The notes: generated by a model not told the origin, from the letters alone. A stretch of 64,000 nucleotides of DNA from Uranotaenia lowii (GCF_029784155.1 NC_073692.1:324009906-324073905); one strand, 5' to 3'; counted from the stretch's first letter, positions 9,449-21,985 are shown. Made by a program: numbers and translations.

Positions 9449-10852
9449 ATGCCGTCCAAGGAAGAAGAGCAGCGTATCAAAATTTTGCTCGCGCATCGCG
9501 AAAATCCAAGCTACTCGCACGCAAAGCTGGCAAAATCGCTAAAAGTTGCCAAATCAACCGTTACAAATGTAATTAAAGTGTTTGAGGAACGTTTGTCGAC
9601 AGCCGGGAAGTCTGGATCGGGGGGAAATCGAAAACCGGAAGCCGCTGAGACGACAAAGAAAGTTGCCGGTAGTTTCAAGCGAAACTCTAACCTCTCTCTC
9701 CGAGATGCCGCAAATAAGCTGGGTGTATCGCCTACAACCGTGCATCGAGCCAAAAAAATGAGCCAGACTATCGACTTACTAGAAGGTAGTGACTCCAAAT
9801 CGTGACGATAAACAAAATACGACGGCCAAAGCGCGATCACGGAGGCTGTACACGACGATGCTGACGAAGTTCGACTGCGTGGTAATGGATGACGAAACCT
9901 ACGTCAAAGCCGATGTTCAGGATCGCCCCTGATGGCAGGATCGATAGCATCAGACCTCTCTTCCTTCGATAATTAACCGCACACATTCTTTCAACAACAT
10001 TACAAATAGTGGACTGTATTTTACCGACATTCTAGTTAGACATAATTACAATTACTTTACGACTGACTAAATGATCCCTTTTGGACCTCTGACAATGGCT
10101 ATACAGGCCTCTGACTCTGGCCCAAGGGCCTCTGACTTGTTACCGTATCCGATGGTGGTTGGTTGGAAAAGAGGCCGAGCCTTGGCTGGACCCTTCGGAT
10201 AACCTCTTCGTGTCCGAGGAAAACCGATCATTTTGGCGCGCATCACCGCCGTTAATGCGCGCAGCATCGCCATGTTGCTACTGGGTCATTTCGCTTCTTA
10301 GGGCGGTTCATGGTGACCCGTTCGTTCCAGAACAGTCGACTACAAGCAGTTTCCGGGACAGGAGTTTTATACGGCAAAAGGAAGGGGAAAGGTAGCAGAT
10401 ATTTTCAGGCGCATGAAACTGTCGAAGTTCGTGAAGAAATATCTGGTTTAGCAAGCCATCTGTACCCGTGGCTTGAAAAAAGCATTTTCATAGCTTCCGG
10501 GACTGACAACCAAGAAAGTTACGTGAAAGAGTGTTTGAATAAATGTCTGCTGCCTTTCCTGAAGAAACACGGTTGTTCCGTACTGTTTTGGCCGGATTTG
10601 GCATCTTGCCATTACGGTAAAAAGGCCATGGAGTGGTACGCCGCCAACAACGTGCAGGTGGTTCCCAAGGACAAGAACCCTCCCAACAAGCCAGAGCTCC
10701 GCCCAATTGAGAAATACTGGGCTATTGTCAAGCGGAACCTAAAGAAGACCAAAAAAACTGCTAAGGACGAGCAGCAGTTCAAGGCAAACTGGCTTTCTGC
10801 GGCGAAGAAGGTGGACAAGGTGGCTGTACAAAATCTGATGGCAGGGGTTTAG
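9449..10852 (+). pseudogene. Broken DD37E Tc1-family transposase
   Basis: The protein once cut and joined the element's ends. The ORF from ATG at 9449 (118 codons) covers the paired helix-turn-helix DNA-binding domain (SHAKLAKSLKVAKSTVTNVI; LSLRDAANKLGVSPTTVHRA). A frameshift in the A-run near 9750 and in-frame stops end it. The first catalytic Asp lies in VVMDDETYVKAD (about 9882-9913), just before the LTR insertion. After 10335, KQFPGQEFYTAKGRGKVADI resumes, is cut by a TAG where Trp is expected (~10446), and shifts frame again near 10480. The last frame is open to 10852 and has FWPDLASCHYG (Asp codon 10595-10597) and RPIEKYW (Glu codon 10709-10711), exactly 37 residues between. It cannot be active. 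Confidence 0.9.
9914..10334. mobile_element. Solo LTR inserted in the transposase gene
   Basis: The 421-bp insert starts TGTTCAGGAT and ends TTCCAGAACA, imperfect inverted ends of the TG...CA type. It is flanked by GCCGA (9909-9913) and GTCGA (10335-10339), a 5-bp target duplication with one mismatch. Removing it and one duplicate restores the transposase reading ...KADYKQFPG. No coding capacity was seen. A 5-bp duplication fits several LTR groups (BEL/Pao, copia, some gypsy); the family is unknown. Confidence 0.8.
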
Positions 10853-11579
10853 CGTAAGGCCCAGCAATTCGGATTTGGAAAAGCGGAAGCCTAATTGAAT
10901 ATTTTTGCTGAATTTTATACTAATTAAACTTAAAAAAGAAATTTAATTTGATTTTTTAAATAAACAATTCCACTGATTTACACGCGTTTTCCCTTGACCA
11001 AATTAATTTTTCCTAAGGAAACTCCTGTCCCAGAGGCTTTAATTCGCAATTTGAAAGAAACTACTCATAAATTTTACTCCACAGTACATAACTCATTCTC
11101 CCCCTTCGCCACATTCCAATTGAAAGAACGAAAAATGTTTAAGTTTCACCTTGCTTAAAACGTACCGTATGATAAAAAAAAAACGAATTTAAGATTTCAA
11201 ATGACTTTGGAATTCAAGATTATTTTATAAATTCTCAGAAAATGTAATCATTCTTTAACGATATCATGGTCCTTTAAGTTATTGAAAGATTTTCTAATCT
11301 TTGTTTCATATGCTTCTTTAAAAACCATTTTTAAAATTTCCATCGAATGTTGTCTGCTCACGTTAAAGTATTGAGCTTCTTAAGATGTTTAAAAATTGTA
11401 AGACATATTTTTTGTGGAAATTTCAACGGAATTTTTTTAAAACTCTGAAGTTCATGACATCTGATCTTTTATTCAACCATTCAATTTTGTATAAAGCCGA
11501 CAATATTTCGTTTTTCAACTTAACTTACAATTTTTTTTTTGTGTTTTATTTTGATGGCAACTACTTTAGTCCAAGTTAA

Positions 11580-11700
11580 GTGCCGAACAGGAATCGAACC
11601 CGAGTCTACTGATTACCTCTCCGACACCTTACCAATAGGCCAAATCGACGAGTCAAGCTGTAGCTCTATTATTCAGTTGACTTCATCGAGTTGAATTCGC
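11580..11700 (-). mobile_element. tRNA-derived SINE fragment
   Basis: Read on the minus strand it has a pol III A-box-like TTTGGCCTATTGGTAAGG and a good B box GGGTTCGATTCC, spaced as in a tRNA. It is preceded by TAGAGCTACAGC. Related copies lie at 34860-34940 and, more distantly, 41545-41660. No clean target duplication was found. It is not a functional tRNA: the acceptor stem does not pair. Confidence 0.6.
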
Positions 11701-11739
11701 TGCTAGATTCCCCAGCAGAAAATGCTCATTATGCCTTCA

Positions 11740-12130
11740 TTGATAGTGCTCTGTTCGCCTCTAGTGATCAAATTAAGGTACCAAAGCGTTTTAAAATTGA
11801 TTAAAGTGAAAAATCGAAAATTTTATGATGTTGAAAATTGAGAAACAATGTGTAGATCATATTGCAGTGCGTACATTTCAGATCAAGATGATTTAAAGGT
11901 CATAAAAGCTTATTTGGTGGTGCTCAATATTTTCGTCACTTGAGAACCTAGCTGTTTATTATTTAATATTTCTGTAAAGATGAAAAGGATATTTCTTTTT
12001 TGGTGAAAAATTAATTCTATAAGTAGCACGAAACAAGTCCTTATGAAAATTTGTGTAAGAAAATACGCACTTATGTAGAAAAAAGGAGTGCTCATTATGC
12101 CCTGGGTGCTCGTTATGCCCTCATCTCCCC
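11740..12130. repeat. Stretch with recurring GCTCATTATGCC phrase
   Basis: GCTCATTATGCC occurs near 11722 and 12092, and GCTCGTTATGCCC near 12108, close to a C-rich end. This suggests remnants of one non-coding repeat. Borders and family are unknown. Confidence 0.3.
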
Positions 12131-12345
12131 TAAATCGAAATTTACAATAAAAAAATAGTTTCAACTCGTGAACGATGAAAACGTTGTAAAATGAAATGAT
12201 TCAAGCCTTGGGTGATTGAAGATTAATTTCCGCTGGAGGCGAGAAAATTTTTTGACTTTCTTGTTAACATATATTTAATGTTGAAAATTTCACTTGGAAA
12301 ATTTTCAAATGGAGGGTGATTAAACCCCGTAACCTTGTTACACGC

Positions 12346-15026
12346 CAGGCCCGTGCGAAGGACTCATCCATAGGGGGGGGGGGGGGGGGTTTCAAAGTTC
12401 TAATTTAGCCGAACATAATAAAAATACCAAAAATACACAAGAAATAAGGAAATTGATTTCTAGACCATTTTCATACTCATAATTATCACACAAAAACTCA
12501 AAAAAAAAAAAAATCAAAAATAAAATTTAGAAAACATTTTCAAAACGATGTTGTTGTTGTTGTACATTTATTTAAAGAGGGTTTTTAGTCTTGAACTTTT
12601 ACCCTCACGTAATAACTAATATTAATTTATATTACATTTTTTCGAATAAGCTATTTTTTTAAGTTTCAAAACGATTCAAAATGAATATTTCAAACCAATG
12701 CTATTTTTGGTAAACCATTGATAAATCATTGATAAATCATTCATAATGATGCTCTTTATTTTGGACTAGGAATTTTCTTGAAAATAAATTCTAGCAGTCT
12801 ATCCAATTTAGAATCAATATTTCTGAAACACCGAAAACCAATGCAAATCAAAATTTCGAGTAATGCTTCGGGCAGAATTGTTGCACAGATAAAGAATACA
12901 TAAAATATAACACCAGATTTTACAAATAATCAGAATTTTTAAATAAATGTCTAGACACGTAAAAAAATAACCATGATAGAAAAAAGTTTGAAATATTATA
13001 ATGACTGTTATTCATTATTTATCCTATTTTACATTTTTTTTTTATCATTTTCAATCGAAGGATTAAAAAAATCCACTGTTGTATCTTGAATTTGAACAAT
13101 AAAACTATCACGATTGGAAATGTGAATTCTCGATTAGGAAAAAAAACATTTTGAACTACAGTAGTTGAAAATTGAATTTTATTTGATAAAAAGAAGAAAA
13201 TATTTTTTTTTTCAAGACTGCCAGTGATCAGAGTTCTAGATAAAACTTTTTCTATATAAATATTTGCCCAGAAATTAAATTAAAAGGGAAAAAAGTTTCG
13301 AAGTTCAAAATAAAAACTTTATACATATATTCAGAAAACAACTTTTTCAATTATACTGACAAATTACAGATTGGGAAACGATCAATAAGAAACTGATAAA
13401 ATAAAATTAATGAATTCCGAGTTTTGTTGTAAATATTCAATGCAAAAATATAATACAAATTTAGTTAAAATTGCGCATTCATATTTAACTTTAAATTTGC
13501 TACTTCAAATCAAATCAATAATGAATAAGATAAATTAAAAATCATGATCGACTAGAAAAACATTATTTAATATTCAGAAAATAAGATAAACTTTTAAAGA
13601 ATAATTATAATCGAAAGTTTTAAAGTTTGAAATTTCAAGATCTAAAGATTTTGTCGCTATCAATTGGAATATTAGGTCATGAAAAGGACAGAAGGCGTAA
13701 ACTATGTTTTTTTTTTATTGAAAATTTAGTTTCAAATGCAGAAGATTTTGTTTTCAGAACACAAAAATTCAGATTTGAAAAACGAAGACAAACTTAAGAA
13801 AAATATTTCGTAACATTTAAAAGTTTTACTTAAAAATTCCATAATTCTTTTTTTTTTTTTGAAAATTTAAACAAATTATGAAGAAGAACAATATTAGCTT
13901 AAAAAAATTTTCATTAAACTAATCCAATCATTTAAAAAGAAAAAAAAAGAATTTAATTGATGACTTGAAAGAGCTGCATTTTGATGCCTATGAAGAAATG
14001 TTTGATTTGATAAGCATCCTGAACTCGAATCTTTTGTCAATTGTTGTTCATTACGCTGCGTTTTGGTTATATGGAGTTTATAAGCTTTTAAATGTATCAG
14101 TTTTAAGCGAAATCAATCATTGATAACTTATGATGTAACAAATTTACGGTTACCGAAAAAAGTCTTATTCTAAATTTGTATACTATACCGATTTAATTCA
14201 ATTAGGGAATAATATTCCAATATCTAAAAAGTTAAATTTTACATATTATAAAAAATTGGAAAGATTCATCACAAGTATTTCTGACATTACAGAATAAAGT
14301 TTTAAAATATTTGTATACATTCAAAAAAATTTGTTCAAACCTGCAAAACAATTAGATTTTTGTTTTAACAATACTAAAAATTCAATTCGGTTTGAAACTT
14401 AATTAAAAATGGGGAAAAAGTACACAAGTTGAAAACCTCTATAACTTTTTTGCTGAATTCAAAATTACTAGAAGTCTTGAGGAATTGAAAATTGATTTAA
14501 ACCTTTATTTTTAGATCTTGTGTTTTTGGTTTGAACTTTTGTCAAAATAATGCAGAAATTTCTAAAATGATTTTGAAATACTTGCAAAAGTAATTCAAAC
14601 AACATAAGCTGATAGGAAAACTGCAACTTTAGATCCAGTGCACCTAAATTAGTCATCATTAGCTTTCAAATTAATAAAAATAAAATCAAAATTTTTAGTG
14701 AAAAAAGGAGAGAATACAAGGTTTTAGATTTTAATTTGCTAATTTTGATGACCATCGTGAGTCATGATACATGGCTTCCAACTTGTTGATGCATAAGAAT
14801 AGTATTCGATTAATTATTTTGAAGTATGTCAAGTTTAGCGTTTCAATGCTAATGGTTGATTGAATTGCAAATCGGAATTAACAATTAAAAACTTATTTCA
14901 ATTCGTGAACGGCATATATGTATGTAATGTCGTAAAATAAAATGTCTCAAGCCTAGGATGATTTAAGATTTATTTCCGCCGGAGGAGAGAAACATTTCTG
15001 ACCTCCCCCCCCCCCCGTTCGCACGG
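12346..15026. mobile_element. 2.7-kb AT-rich element with GGCC(C)GTGCGAA / poly-G ends
   Basis: The left end AGGCCCGTGCGAAGGACTCA leads into a run of about 18 G (12373-12390). The right end is a C run followed by GTTCGCACGGCC, its inverted counterpart. A 13-bp near-identical repeat CCTTGTTAC(A/T)CGC flanks it (12333-12345, 15027-15039). The interior is extremely AT-rich with no ORF of note. A ~105-bp segment near its right end (14890-14998) also occurs just outside its left end (12148-12252), so part of another copy may adjoin it. Similar ends occur at 52584-54090. Confidence 0.65.
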
Positions 15027-15300
15027 CCTTGTTACTCGCAATTTAGTTTGACCACTTTTTGATAAAAACACCTCCTTTATAAGCAAACCAACAAATTAGC
15101 AAACATGAATTTAACTTGTTTTGTGTCTTCAAATAACAATGCAAAATGTTGCTATCGCATTATCGAAAGATAGGACGTATTTTGAAAAAAAAAAACGCTG
15201 AAAACATTATTTTGACCTAATTTTCTCTTTCTCCTAAAAAAAACAATCAGTGTCTCAACGGGGCCTTAATGTTATGGATTTCGCACAAATGATGTGTTAA

Positions 15301-15443
15301 CACGTTCGTCGCCACGCTCATTCTGGTAGTTTAACTAGGCGGTAAGTAAGATAAGAAAGAGAGCGTCACACGTTTTTGACGGGACGGGGCCTCTCAGGAA
15401 ATACACCCGTCACCCGAATATGGGTCCAAAGGCGACGAACGTG
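15301..15443. mobile_element. 143-bp piggyBac-like MITE with TTAA target duplication
   Basis: Perfect 13-bp terminal inverted repeats (CACGTTCGTCGCC at 15301-15313, GGCGACGAACGTG at 15431-15443) are each flanked by TTAA (15297-15300, 15444-15447). TTAA duplication is the mark of piggyBac-type transposition. No coding capacity. Confidence 0.87.
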
Positions 15444-15528
15444 TTAAATGGCTTCGATGCATGAAGGCGTCACAGTTTATTTTAAAATTACTTTTAATGC
15501 TAATGAATACATTCATGCATCTACAAAA

Positions 15529-15723
15529 GGGCTTGTGATATAGCTCAGTTGGTAAGTCTGTTGGCTCCTGAGCAGATGTCCGCGAGTTCGAGCCCAAGAG
15601 CAAACATCGAACACAGTTGTACCGGATAAGTTTTTCAATAACGATCCGCCAACTGCACCGTTGATAAAGTCGCGAATGCCATAAAGATGGTAAAACGACT
15701 ATAATCGAAACAAAAAAAAATAT
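15529..15723 (+). mobile_element. tRNA-derived SINE with 10-bp target duplication
   Basis: The A box TAGCTCAGTTGG and B box GAGTTCGAGCC are spaced as in a tRNA, followed by a tRNA-unrelated body and an A-rich tail (AAACAAAAAAAAA). The direct repeat ATCTACAAAA flanks it exactly (15519-15528, 15724-15733), proving retroposition. Length is 195 bp. It is not counted as a tRNA gene because the acceptor stem does not close. Confidence 0.87.
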
Positions 15724-15839
15724 ATCTACAAAATTATTCAGAAGGTTTCAAAAAATAAATAATGACAGAAACTTCGCAAGGACACCCTGATACTCCTCCC
15801 CAAGTAAAATTCTGTAGTTTACGTTCTCAGTAGAAAGCT

Positions 15840-16300
15840 TTTGCCAGTCCATAAAATGACTAGCGCGTCGCATCGCGGCACGTGAGTGAACAATAACAGG
15901 TGTTTGCCCAAAAGTAGCATCGGCAGCAGCACCGAGACTCTCTCTAAGTACTTAAGGGATTAGTCGCAGCTTAGAAATTATAATTGCTAGCTAGCGTTCG
16001 AGAGATGCGGAATCTTAACTTCTGGCTGTAAACGGCCCCTCCTTTCACCCTCCCCCCTTTCTAGAAAGGTTGACTTGAATCTAACATCAGCATGAAAGGA
16101 AAATGGCTGCGTCGAACAATGGCGTTTTCGTTCTACATCGCTGGAGCGTCAGCCACATACAAAGATGGCGCCGTTTTGCTGCCTTAGGCAGCATCCTTCA
16201 TAAATTAAAAGTGAATCTGATAGAAAAGTTCCGTCTTTCACACAAATTCGGAGCGAGAGGGCCAGATTTGTGCCTTCGGTTGAAGTGTGAATTTATTGAA
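15840..16300. other. GC-richer intronic island without recognisable exon
   Basis: Base composition rises sharply against the surrounding AT-rich intron, with few simple repeats. The open frames are short and match nothing I know. It may be a conserved non-coding or regulatory stretch of the TMTC intron, or an unrecognised exon of another gene. Confidence 0.3.
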
Positions 16301-18284
16301 ATTTTCATCATTCTGAAGGATTAAAACTAATTAAAAATTCTTTGAACAGCTACTACTCAGCCGAAAAACAGTGCTTGACATTAATTATTAATAGTTAGAT
16401 TAGGCAATTAATTAAACAGCAGCTTTCCGAGCAGCTGGCAAAAGATTCTGAGGGATATCTCGCAGTTCTCACAGAATTCATGTTGTAATTCAATTTCCCA
16501 GTACATATATGGTAGAAACATAAACGGTTTAAGGGCTTTTGGAAAGAGATTTAAAATTTGGGAAAAAAAAGTAACTCGGCATTTTCGAAAGTGCTCTCAA
16601 GGTTAAAAGTGATGAAGTCTTCTATTCCGAGTGTGAAATGAAAGGAAAATTACTTTGTAATGTTCAGAATGACTTTGCTTGAGAACTTCAAAACTTTGAG
16701 AAAGTTTTGAAAAGTTTATACTGATTATAAGTTAAAAATAGAAACAAAACTGATTAAAATTTTGAAAAAAAAAATTAATCTTCATACAGATTTGATCTAA
16801 GTTCTCGAATTGGATAAGGAAATTTATTTCAAAATGGTATCAAATCTCAAAAGCTTTACGTTGAACTTCAAAAATGCTGTACATATGTATTTCTGATCTT
16901 GACAACTCTCAAATAGCTGTTCGATCCAGATATTGTCAAAAACTGCTCCCAGAATAGACATTCGTGGATGTTAATATATGGTCCCTCATCAAATCATCGG
17001 AACAGCAGGAAAATAAAACAGTCATAAATGCCATTTTATAGTTTCCATCCATAATCTGGGATCAAATCAGCAATATGAAAAAAAAAAAAATATGGGCAAA
17101 CATAATCAAAACCCTAGTCAGACAATGGAAAAACGTCTATAAACTTTGGAATCGGATTCTTAGACGCTTTGTTTCTCTATGGATAAGTAAATTTATTTTC
17201 ACTCTGCAATTTGGCCAGTCGTTAAAAATTTGATTGGAGGAAATTTCTGCTGGTACCTAAATGACTCTCTTCTGATTCAAGAGAAGGTAGCTCACTTTAG
17301 TTATTCCACAAAAAAAAAAAATCAAATTTCAGTCTATGAATTCCAGTTCAATCGATGGATGTTGATAGCTTCACTGAACTGATATGCTAACCTTCGTATT
17401 TTATCCCCGAGAGATCGTTAGCCAAATCTTAGGATTTTGGTTTCGGTAGCAACAATTCTTTTTTGATATTTTTCAGCTAATACCAGCAGAAATGCTTTAT
17501 CATGATACCGGTTTCAAAATTTCACTGAGAAAGCCAACCATCCTGAAGCATCGAACCTAGGAAAAGGGTATTTTCTCACCCTTATGCATTCGTAATTTCT
17601 TCGAAGGCACCCCACCTTTTATTCGCCTTCCTTCTCCTGTTTGGATATGATAAATGGTGTTGAAAGATTCAAAAATCAATCGAATCTCGGAATCATCCAC
17701 CCGGTCGTGGAATTTATTGGGCTTGTCAGCGCTGAGTTTGATTTATGTTTATTTAGGCCTTGAAACCTTTTTCGGCTGGAAATGGATTCACACCGGGAAG
17801 AATTGACTAAGGATGGCGTAATTTGGCTGTCACTGCAAATTGAGTCAATTTTTCGGTCAAAAAAGTTTGGGAGGTGTCGATAATAGTGGATTTGGCTGAT
17901 TGGGTGCAAGGATTTGAATTTTTGATTTTGTGATTTTGCTGAAGTGCTTCTTTCATCGGTATTATTTGTGTTTAGGAGTATACCAGGTTTAAACATCTTC
18001 CTAAGTGCCTCAAATCAGCTGAATGTCAAAGTTTTATCAAAACAAGGACGAATGGAACCCAATTGGTTACTCATTTTTCACATTTCTTAGAAATATTAAA
18101 CGAATGTAGATATATATAAAAAAATCTTATTTAATTTAGTGTATTCTGCAGAAAATCTGATAGGAATGTATGACAAAGGGGGGGTAGTGGATCGAAAATG
18201 ATCGAAAATTGCGCTACGTAATATTCGAAAGGCCCCCTTTAAATTAATATCTATCCCCTTTGTAATTAGAAACTGAATTCTTAT

Positions 18285-18850
18285 ACGAATCCGATCTTGA
18301 TCTACATCGTGATCGGAATCCGTATACCAATCCTGATCATGATCCTTGCTCTGGTTTCATGTTGATCATGATGCTGAGTTCAACCCGCATTTTGATTACG
18401 ATTTGGATAACGGTTTTCATCCCGATTCTGAATTCCAATTTCTATCCAAGAGCTTTGATTTCTGATTTTGTATTTTAAATCTTGACACTGGGTTTCATCC
18501 TCATATCGATCTTGTTTAGGAGAGAACTCCTGATACTGATACTGATCCAAATCCTGATCCGGATTTTGATCCATATCTGAAACCTTATCCTGATCTCAAT
18601 CCTTTTTCTTAGCCCTTTCTTTATCCAAATTCTGATTGTGATCCTGAACCCGATTCTGATTTATCATCTGCTTGTAATCCTGATCCCAACGCTCATCCTC
18701 GTTTCTGTTCCACTATTGATAAAAATTACGATCCTTAACCTGAAACTTCATCCTGGTCACGGTTTAAGCCCTTGATCCTTAATTTTCGGCCCGATATGAA
18801 TCATGATACCGATCTTGATCGTGAATCATTATGATTATTCTGATGAGAAT
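18285..18850. repeat. Degenerate hexanucleotide array (GATCCT/GATTCT-like)
   Basis: Over about 570 bp the phrase (C)CTGAT(C/T) recurs in imperfect register. A 64-codon open frame on the minus strand, rich in Asp, Gln and Asn, is simply this repeat translated. Confidence 0.8.
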
Positions 18851-20056
18851 GGGTTTTTGAAGCCGATTCTGTTGTTGATTATGGTTCTGTCTTTTTTCTT
18901 GAAGTTCTGAACCGGATAAATTATGGCAATTTTATTCAAAAACCTGGCAAAATCCGAGCATTGGATATCGAAATTGTCGTCCTAAACTTAAGGCAACATA
19001 CGGGCAAATATAGTCAAAATCAAGAATTACTCAACAAAAATCATGGAAAAACTTGATTTTTTTTAAACACTTCTCACCAGATCTTATATCGTATTTTAGG
19101 CTTCCAGAAACCATCAGGCAATTTTTATGATATTTACTCCAAATATTGCATTTCGGACGCAAATATAATGTTTTTTTATAATTTGGTAAATAAGTGAATA
19201 TATCCAGGAAAATCCGGCGTTTGTTTTATCAAATCCGAATAACCGGGCCTAACCGAATTTTTTTCATTTTTTTTATTAAATATACAGGCAATCTCGGAAA
19301 AAAAACGAGCAATCTGTCAACCTCAGGATAGATAAATGAGATCACATTTGAAATGAGAAATCGAAAATTTTGGTTAAGAATTATGTACAAAGTTAACGAA
19401 TTTAAAGTTTTTTTTTCATGAATAAACAACTGCACTACACTGCAAAAAAGCTGTGAAATTATAAATTGAATGTTATTCGGTACTCAAAACTGAACAATTC
19501 GATCAAAGTGAAAATAAACTGTTTTCTAAAGTATCAGTTTGAAATCGTCCGAGAATTCCACTGAATCACACGTCACGTGTCGTTTGGACAACGATAATCA
19601 AAATTAAGTTTGGAAACAAACTTCAATTTGATTCAATTTAAATTTGATTTAACGATTGCGTTTTGTGTTGCTGACTTTAAAGTATTATTTTAAACTTTCG
19701 TCTAGTTTTCTGGAAAAAAAATCAAAATTTTGCTTTAAGAATGTAAAAGTTTAATATTTTTCACTGACGAAAAATGTTTGTACATTGAATGATTTTTTTT
19801 TCTCTTTTTTTCTTTATTTTGACCACCTATTGATTAAAAAGGCCAAGTCGTTTGGATTTTAGTGTTTGTTTATATTAACAGTTCACTTAGTAGTTCGTTG
19901 CTTCCCATATCTCCCATATCTCGATGTTCAAATCTTGTTGTTCTCTGGATTTTGTTATTGGCGATGGAAAATAGAGCTTTTAAATTCCATTCTGCAGTTT
20001 TTCACAAAGTTTAAAAGAATGGTTTTAGTGAAATGGTGTATTTTGTGGTATGGATA

Positions 20057-21138
20057 ACACTAGTTTACAGCATTTTTGAACTCAGTAAACTGAAGGTCAT
20101 TTCCAATGTTAAATCGGGCGCTGAATCCGAAAATGAAATTCAAAAAAATCTCAGTAGAACTGTTTTTGTGTTATGCTCCAAATATGAAATTTCGAAAAAA
20201 TTAAAAAAGTTCTTGTTATTAGATTAAAATATCTTGCGTTGTTGCGGTTCAAAGATTGGATTTTGGTCGAAAATTGTCGTATAAAACGCAATGCGTAAAA
20301 AGTACTCATTGCGTGTTGGACAAAATTTGCGGCCTTTGAACCGCAATAACTTTTCTGTTTCAAATCCAATCGAGTTACAGTCTTCGGGTGAAATATTTGT
20401 CTCAACTTAGGTTTTAAGAAAATCAACCATAAAAACAATCAGCTAGTGATGAAAAAAGTTTTTGATGAAAAACCGGTATTTTTCGTTCCTTTCGGGCAAA
20501 ATACCTCAAAATTTTATTTACGTTTGAGACTTAAGCAACCCATCCCTATGGTCATATCCTCCATAAACTTGGCATGTGACCTTCTGGTAAGCTAATAAAT
20601 AATTTTGACTTGGAGCGAGTGAGATTTATCATGTTTCATTCTTCCTATACTATGATAAGTATACTGCGGTTCGTTAAATTATTAAAAACTCCAAAAATTT
20701 CTGTTATGGTAAAGTAGCCAGAACTTCTTCAATTTTCTACCGATTTTGATAAAAAAAAACCTCTTGAAATCTTTGTTTTTAATTGGCATTTAAGCGCAAA
20801 AGAAAATCAGATTTTTTAAATACTACCATCGAGTCTAAAACTTTCGTTGAAACATAATTTTCTCTAAAAAATGCGTTTTTTATAATTTTTTTTCTCATAA
20901 GTCACTAATATCAGCAATACTGTTGGTCAAACGCAAAAACAAGCCGTCCGAGATATTTTAATCTAAGAACAAGAACTTTTTAAATTTTTTCCAAATTTCA
21001 TATTTGGAGCATAACTCAAAAACGGTTCTACTGGGATTTTTTTGAATTTCATTTTCGGATTCAGCGCCCAATTTTACATTAAAAATATTAATCAGTTAAT
21101 CAAGTTCACGATTTTTTTAAAATGTTGTAAACTAGTGT
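20057..21138. mobile_element. ACACTAGTTTAC family, copy 1 (long-inverted-repeat element)
   Basis: It starts ACACTAGTTTACAGCATTTT and ends with the complement ...TGTTGTAAACTAGTGT. Inverted similarity extends more than 150 bp inward (GAATCCGAAAATGAAATTCA at ~20122 against its complement at ~21045). Length is 1,082 bp with no ORF of note. Other copies are at 40384-42314, 42387-42727 (internal piece) and 45050-45828. Confidence 0.85.
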
Positions 21139-21985
21139 AATTAACAAATCAGATTTAGTTATTTGAAGGGGATCTCTTATTTAACCGAACTGGGAGGGTC
21201 AGAAAAACCAAACAGGAAATATGATCTATGATCGGAAGTTCCAAATTGTGAATTCCACATGTTTCGAAAGATTCTCACAATGGATAAAAGCTATGCATTC
21301 GATTGTTGTTTCCAAATACTTTTTAAAAATTGTAAATTTTGTCTGATATGACACTAGCTGGCACACCTTGTAAAATTGATGAAAATTAAAAAATTATTTA
21401 AATTTTGATGTTCCAAATTTGGCACCATTTGCTTGAAAACTTGTCGAGTTATGCAAAAAAAAAAGAGTTTACAGTTTCCCCTCTTCCTCATTTATCTCCC
21501 CACTCCCATACTTCTAATTTTCAAATACCCTTCCCTACTAAATTTGGTTACTTTCGTATGAATAATTCTATTGATATGCAACCAAAAGTGTACAGGGCTC
21601 TCACATACTTTTCATATCCTACACTATGGCAGAAAAGGGAGCTTTTAAGATTGTGTTTGTACCCAAATTACTTCCTTGCAACGTTTTGTTTCGTTTGTTC
21701 GAATAATTTTCGAGATATGCAACAAATTGTATGTGAGCGCGACATTCCCCCAAATACCTATCTCCCCTCTTAAAGGAGGAAAGTATCCCTAATTATCATT
21801 AAAAAAAATTACTCCTACCAAATTACAAACCCATATTTCATTCGGTGCTTTTCAACTAATTTACTCTCGGAATCTTTAAATAAAAATTATGGTTTCCGAT
21901 CCACTCTTCCTATCTCCTCGCTGGGATCAGAGAGAAAGAAAAAAACATTCAACAAAAATTTCCGCTTTCTAAATGTCCAAATAGA
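21139..21985. other. AT-rich intron sequence with C-rich blocks; repeat of unknown family
   Basis: Blocks such as CCCCTCTTCCTC and CATTCCCCCAAAT alternate with AT-rich phrases containing GAGTTATGCA and GAGATATGCA. This looks like a non-coding dispersed repeat. The 122-codon frame at 21405-21773 shows no domain and is not called. Confidence 0.3.

Larger units (their letters stand above)
9283..11005 (+). mobile_element. Decayed Tc1-type (DD37E) DNA transposon
   Basis: The left end AAAGGGTGATACGGTCAAAA begins just after a TA. The right end keeps only TTGACCAAATT (10994-11004), the complement of the inner left repeat; the outermost right bases are gone. A broken transposase gene fills 9449-10852 and is split by a solo LTR. 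A (TG)n microsatellite lies at ~9377-9399. DD37E elements (ITmD37E) are known from mosquitoes. Confidence 0.88.

Noticed and set aside
15529..15610. Functional tRNA gene
   Set aside because: A and B boxes are present but the acceptor stem does not close; flanking 10-bp duplicates mark a retroposon.
18380..18574. Asp/Gln/Asn-rich 64-codon minus-strand frame
   Set aside because: Explained by the degenerate hexanucleotide array; no codon structure independent of the repeat.
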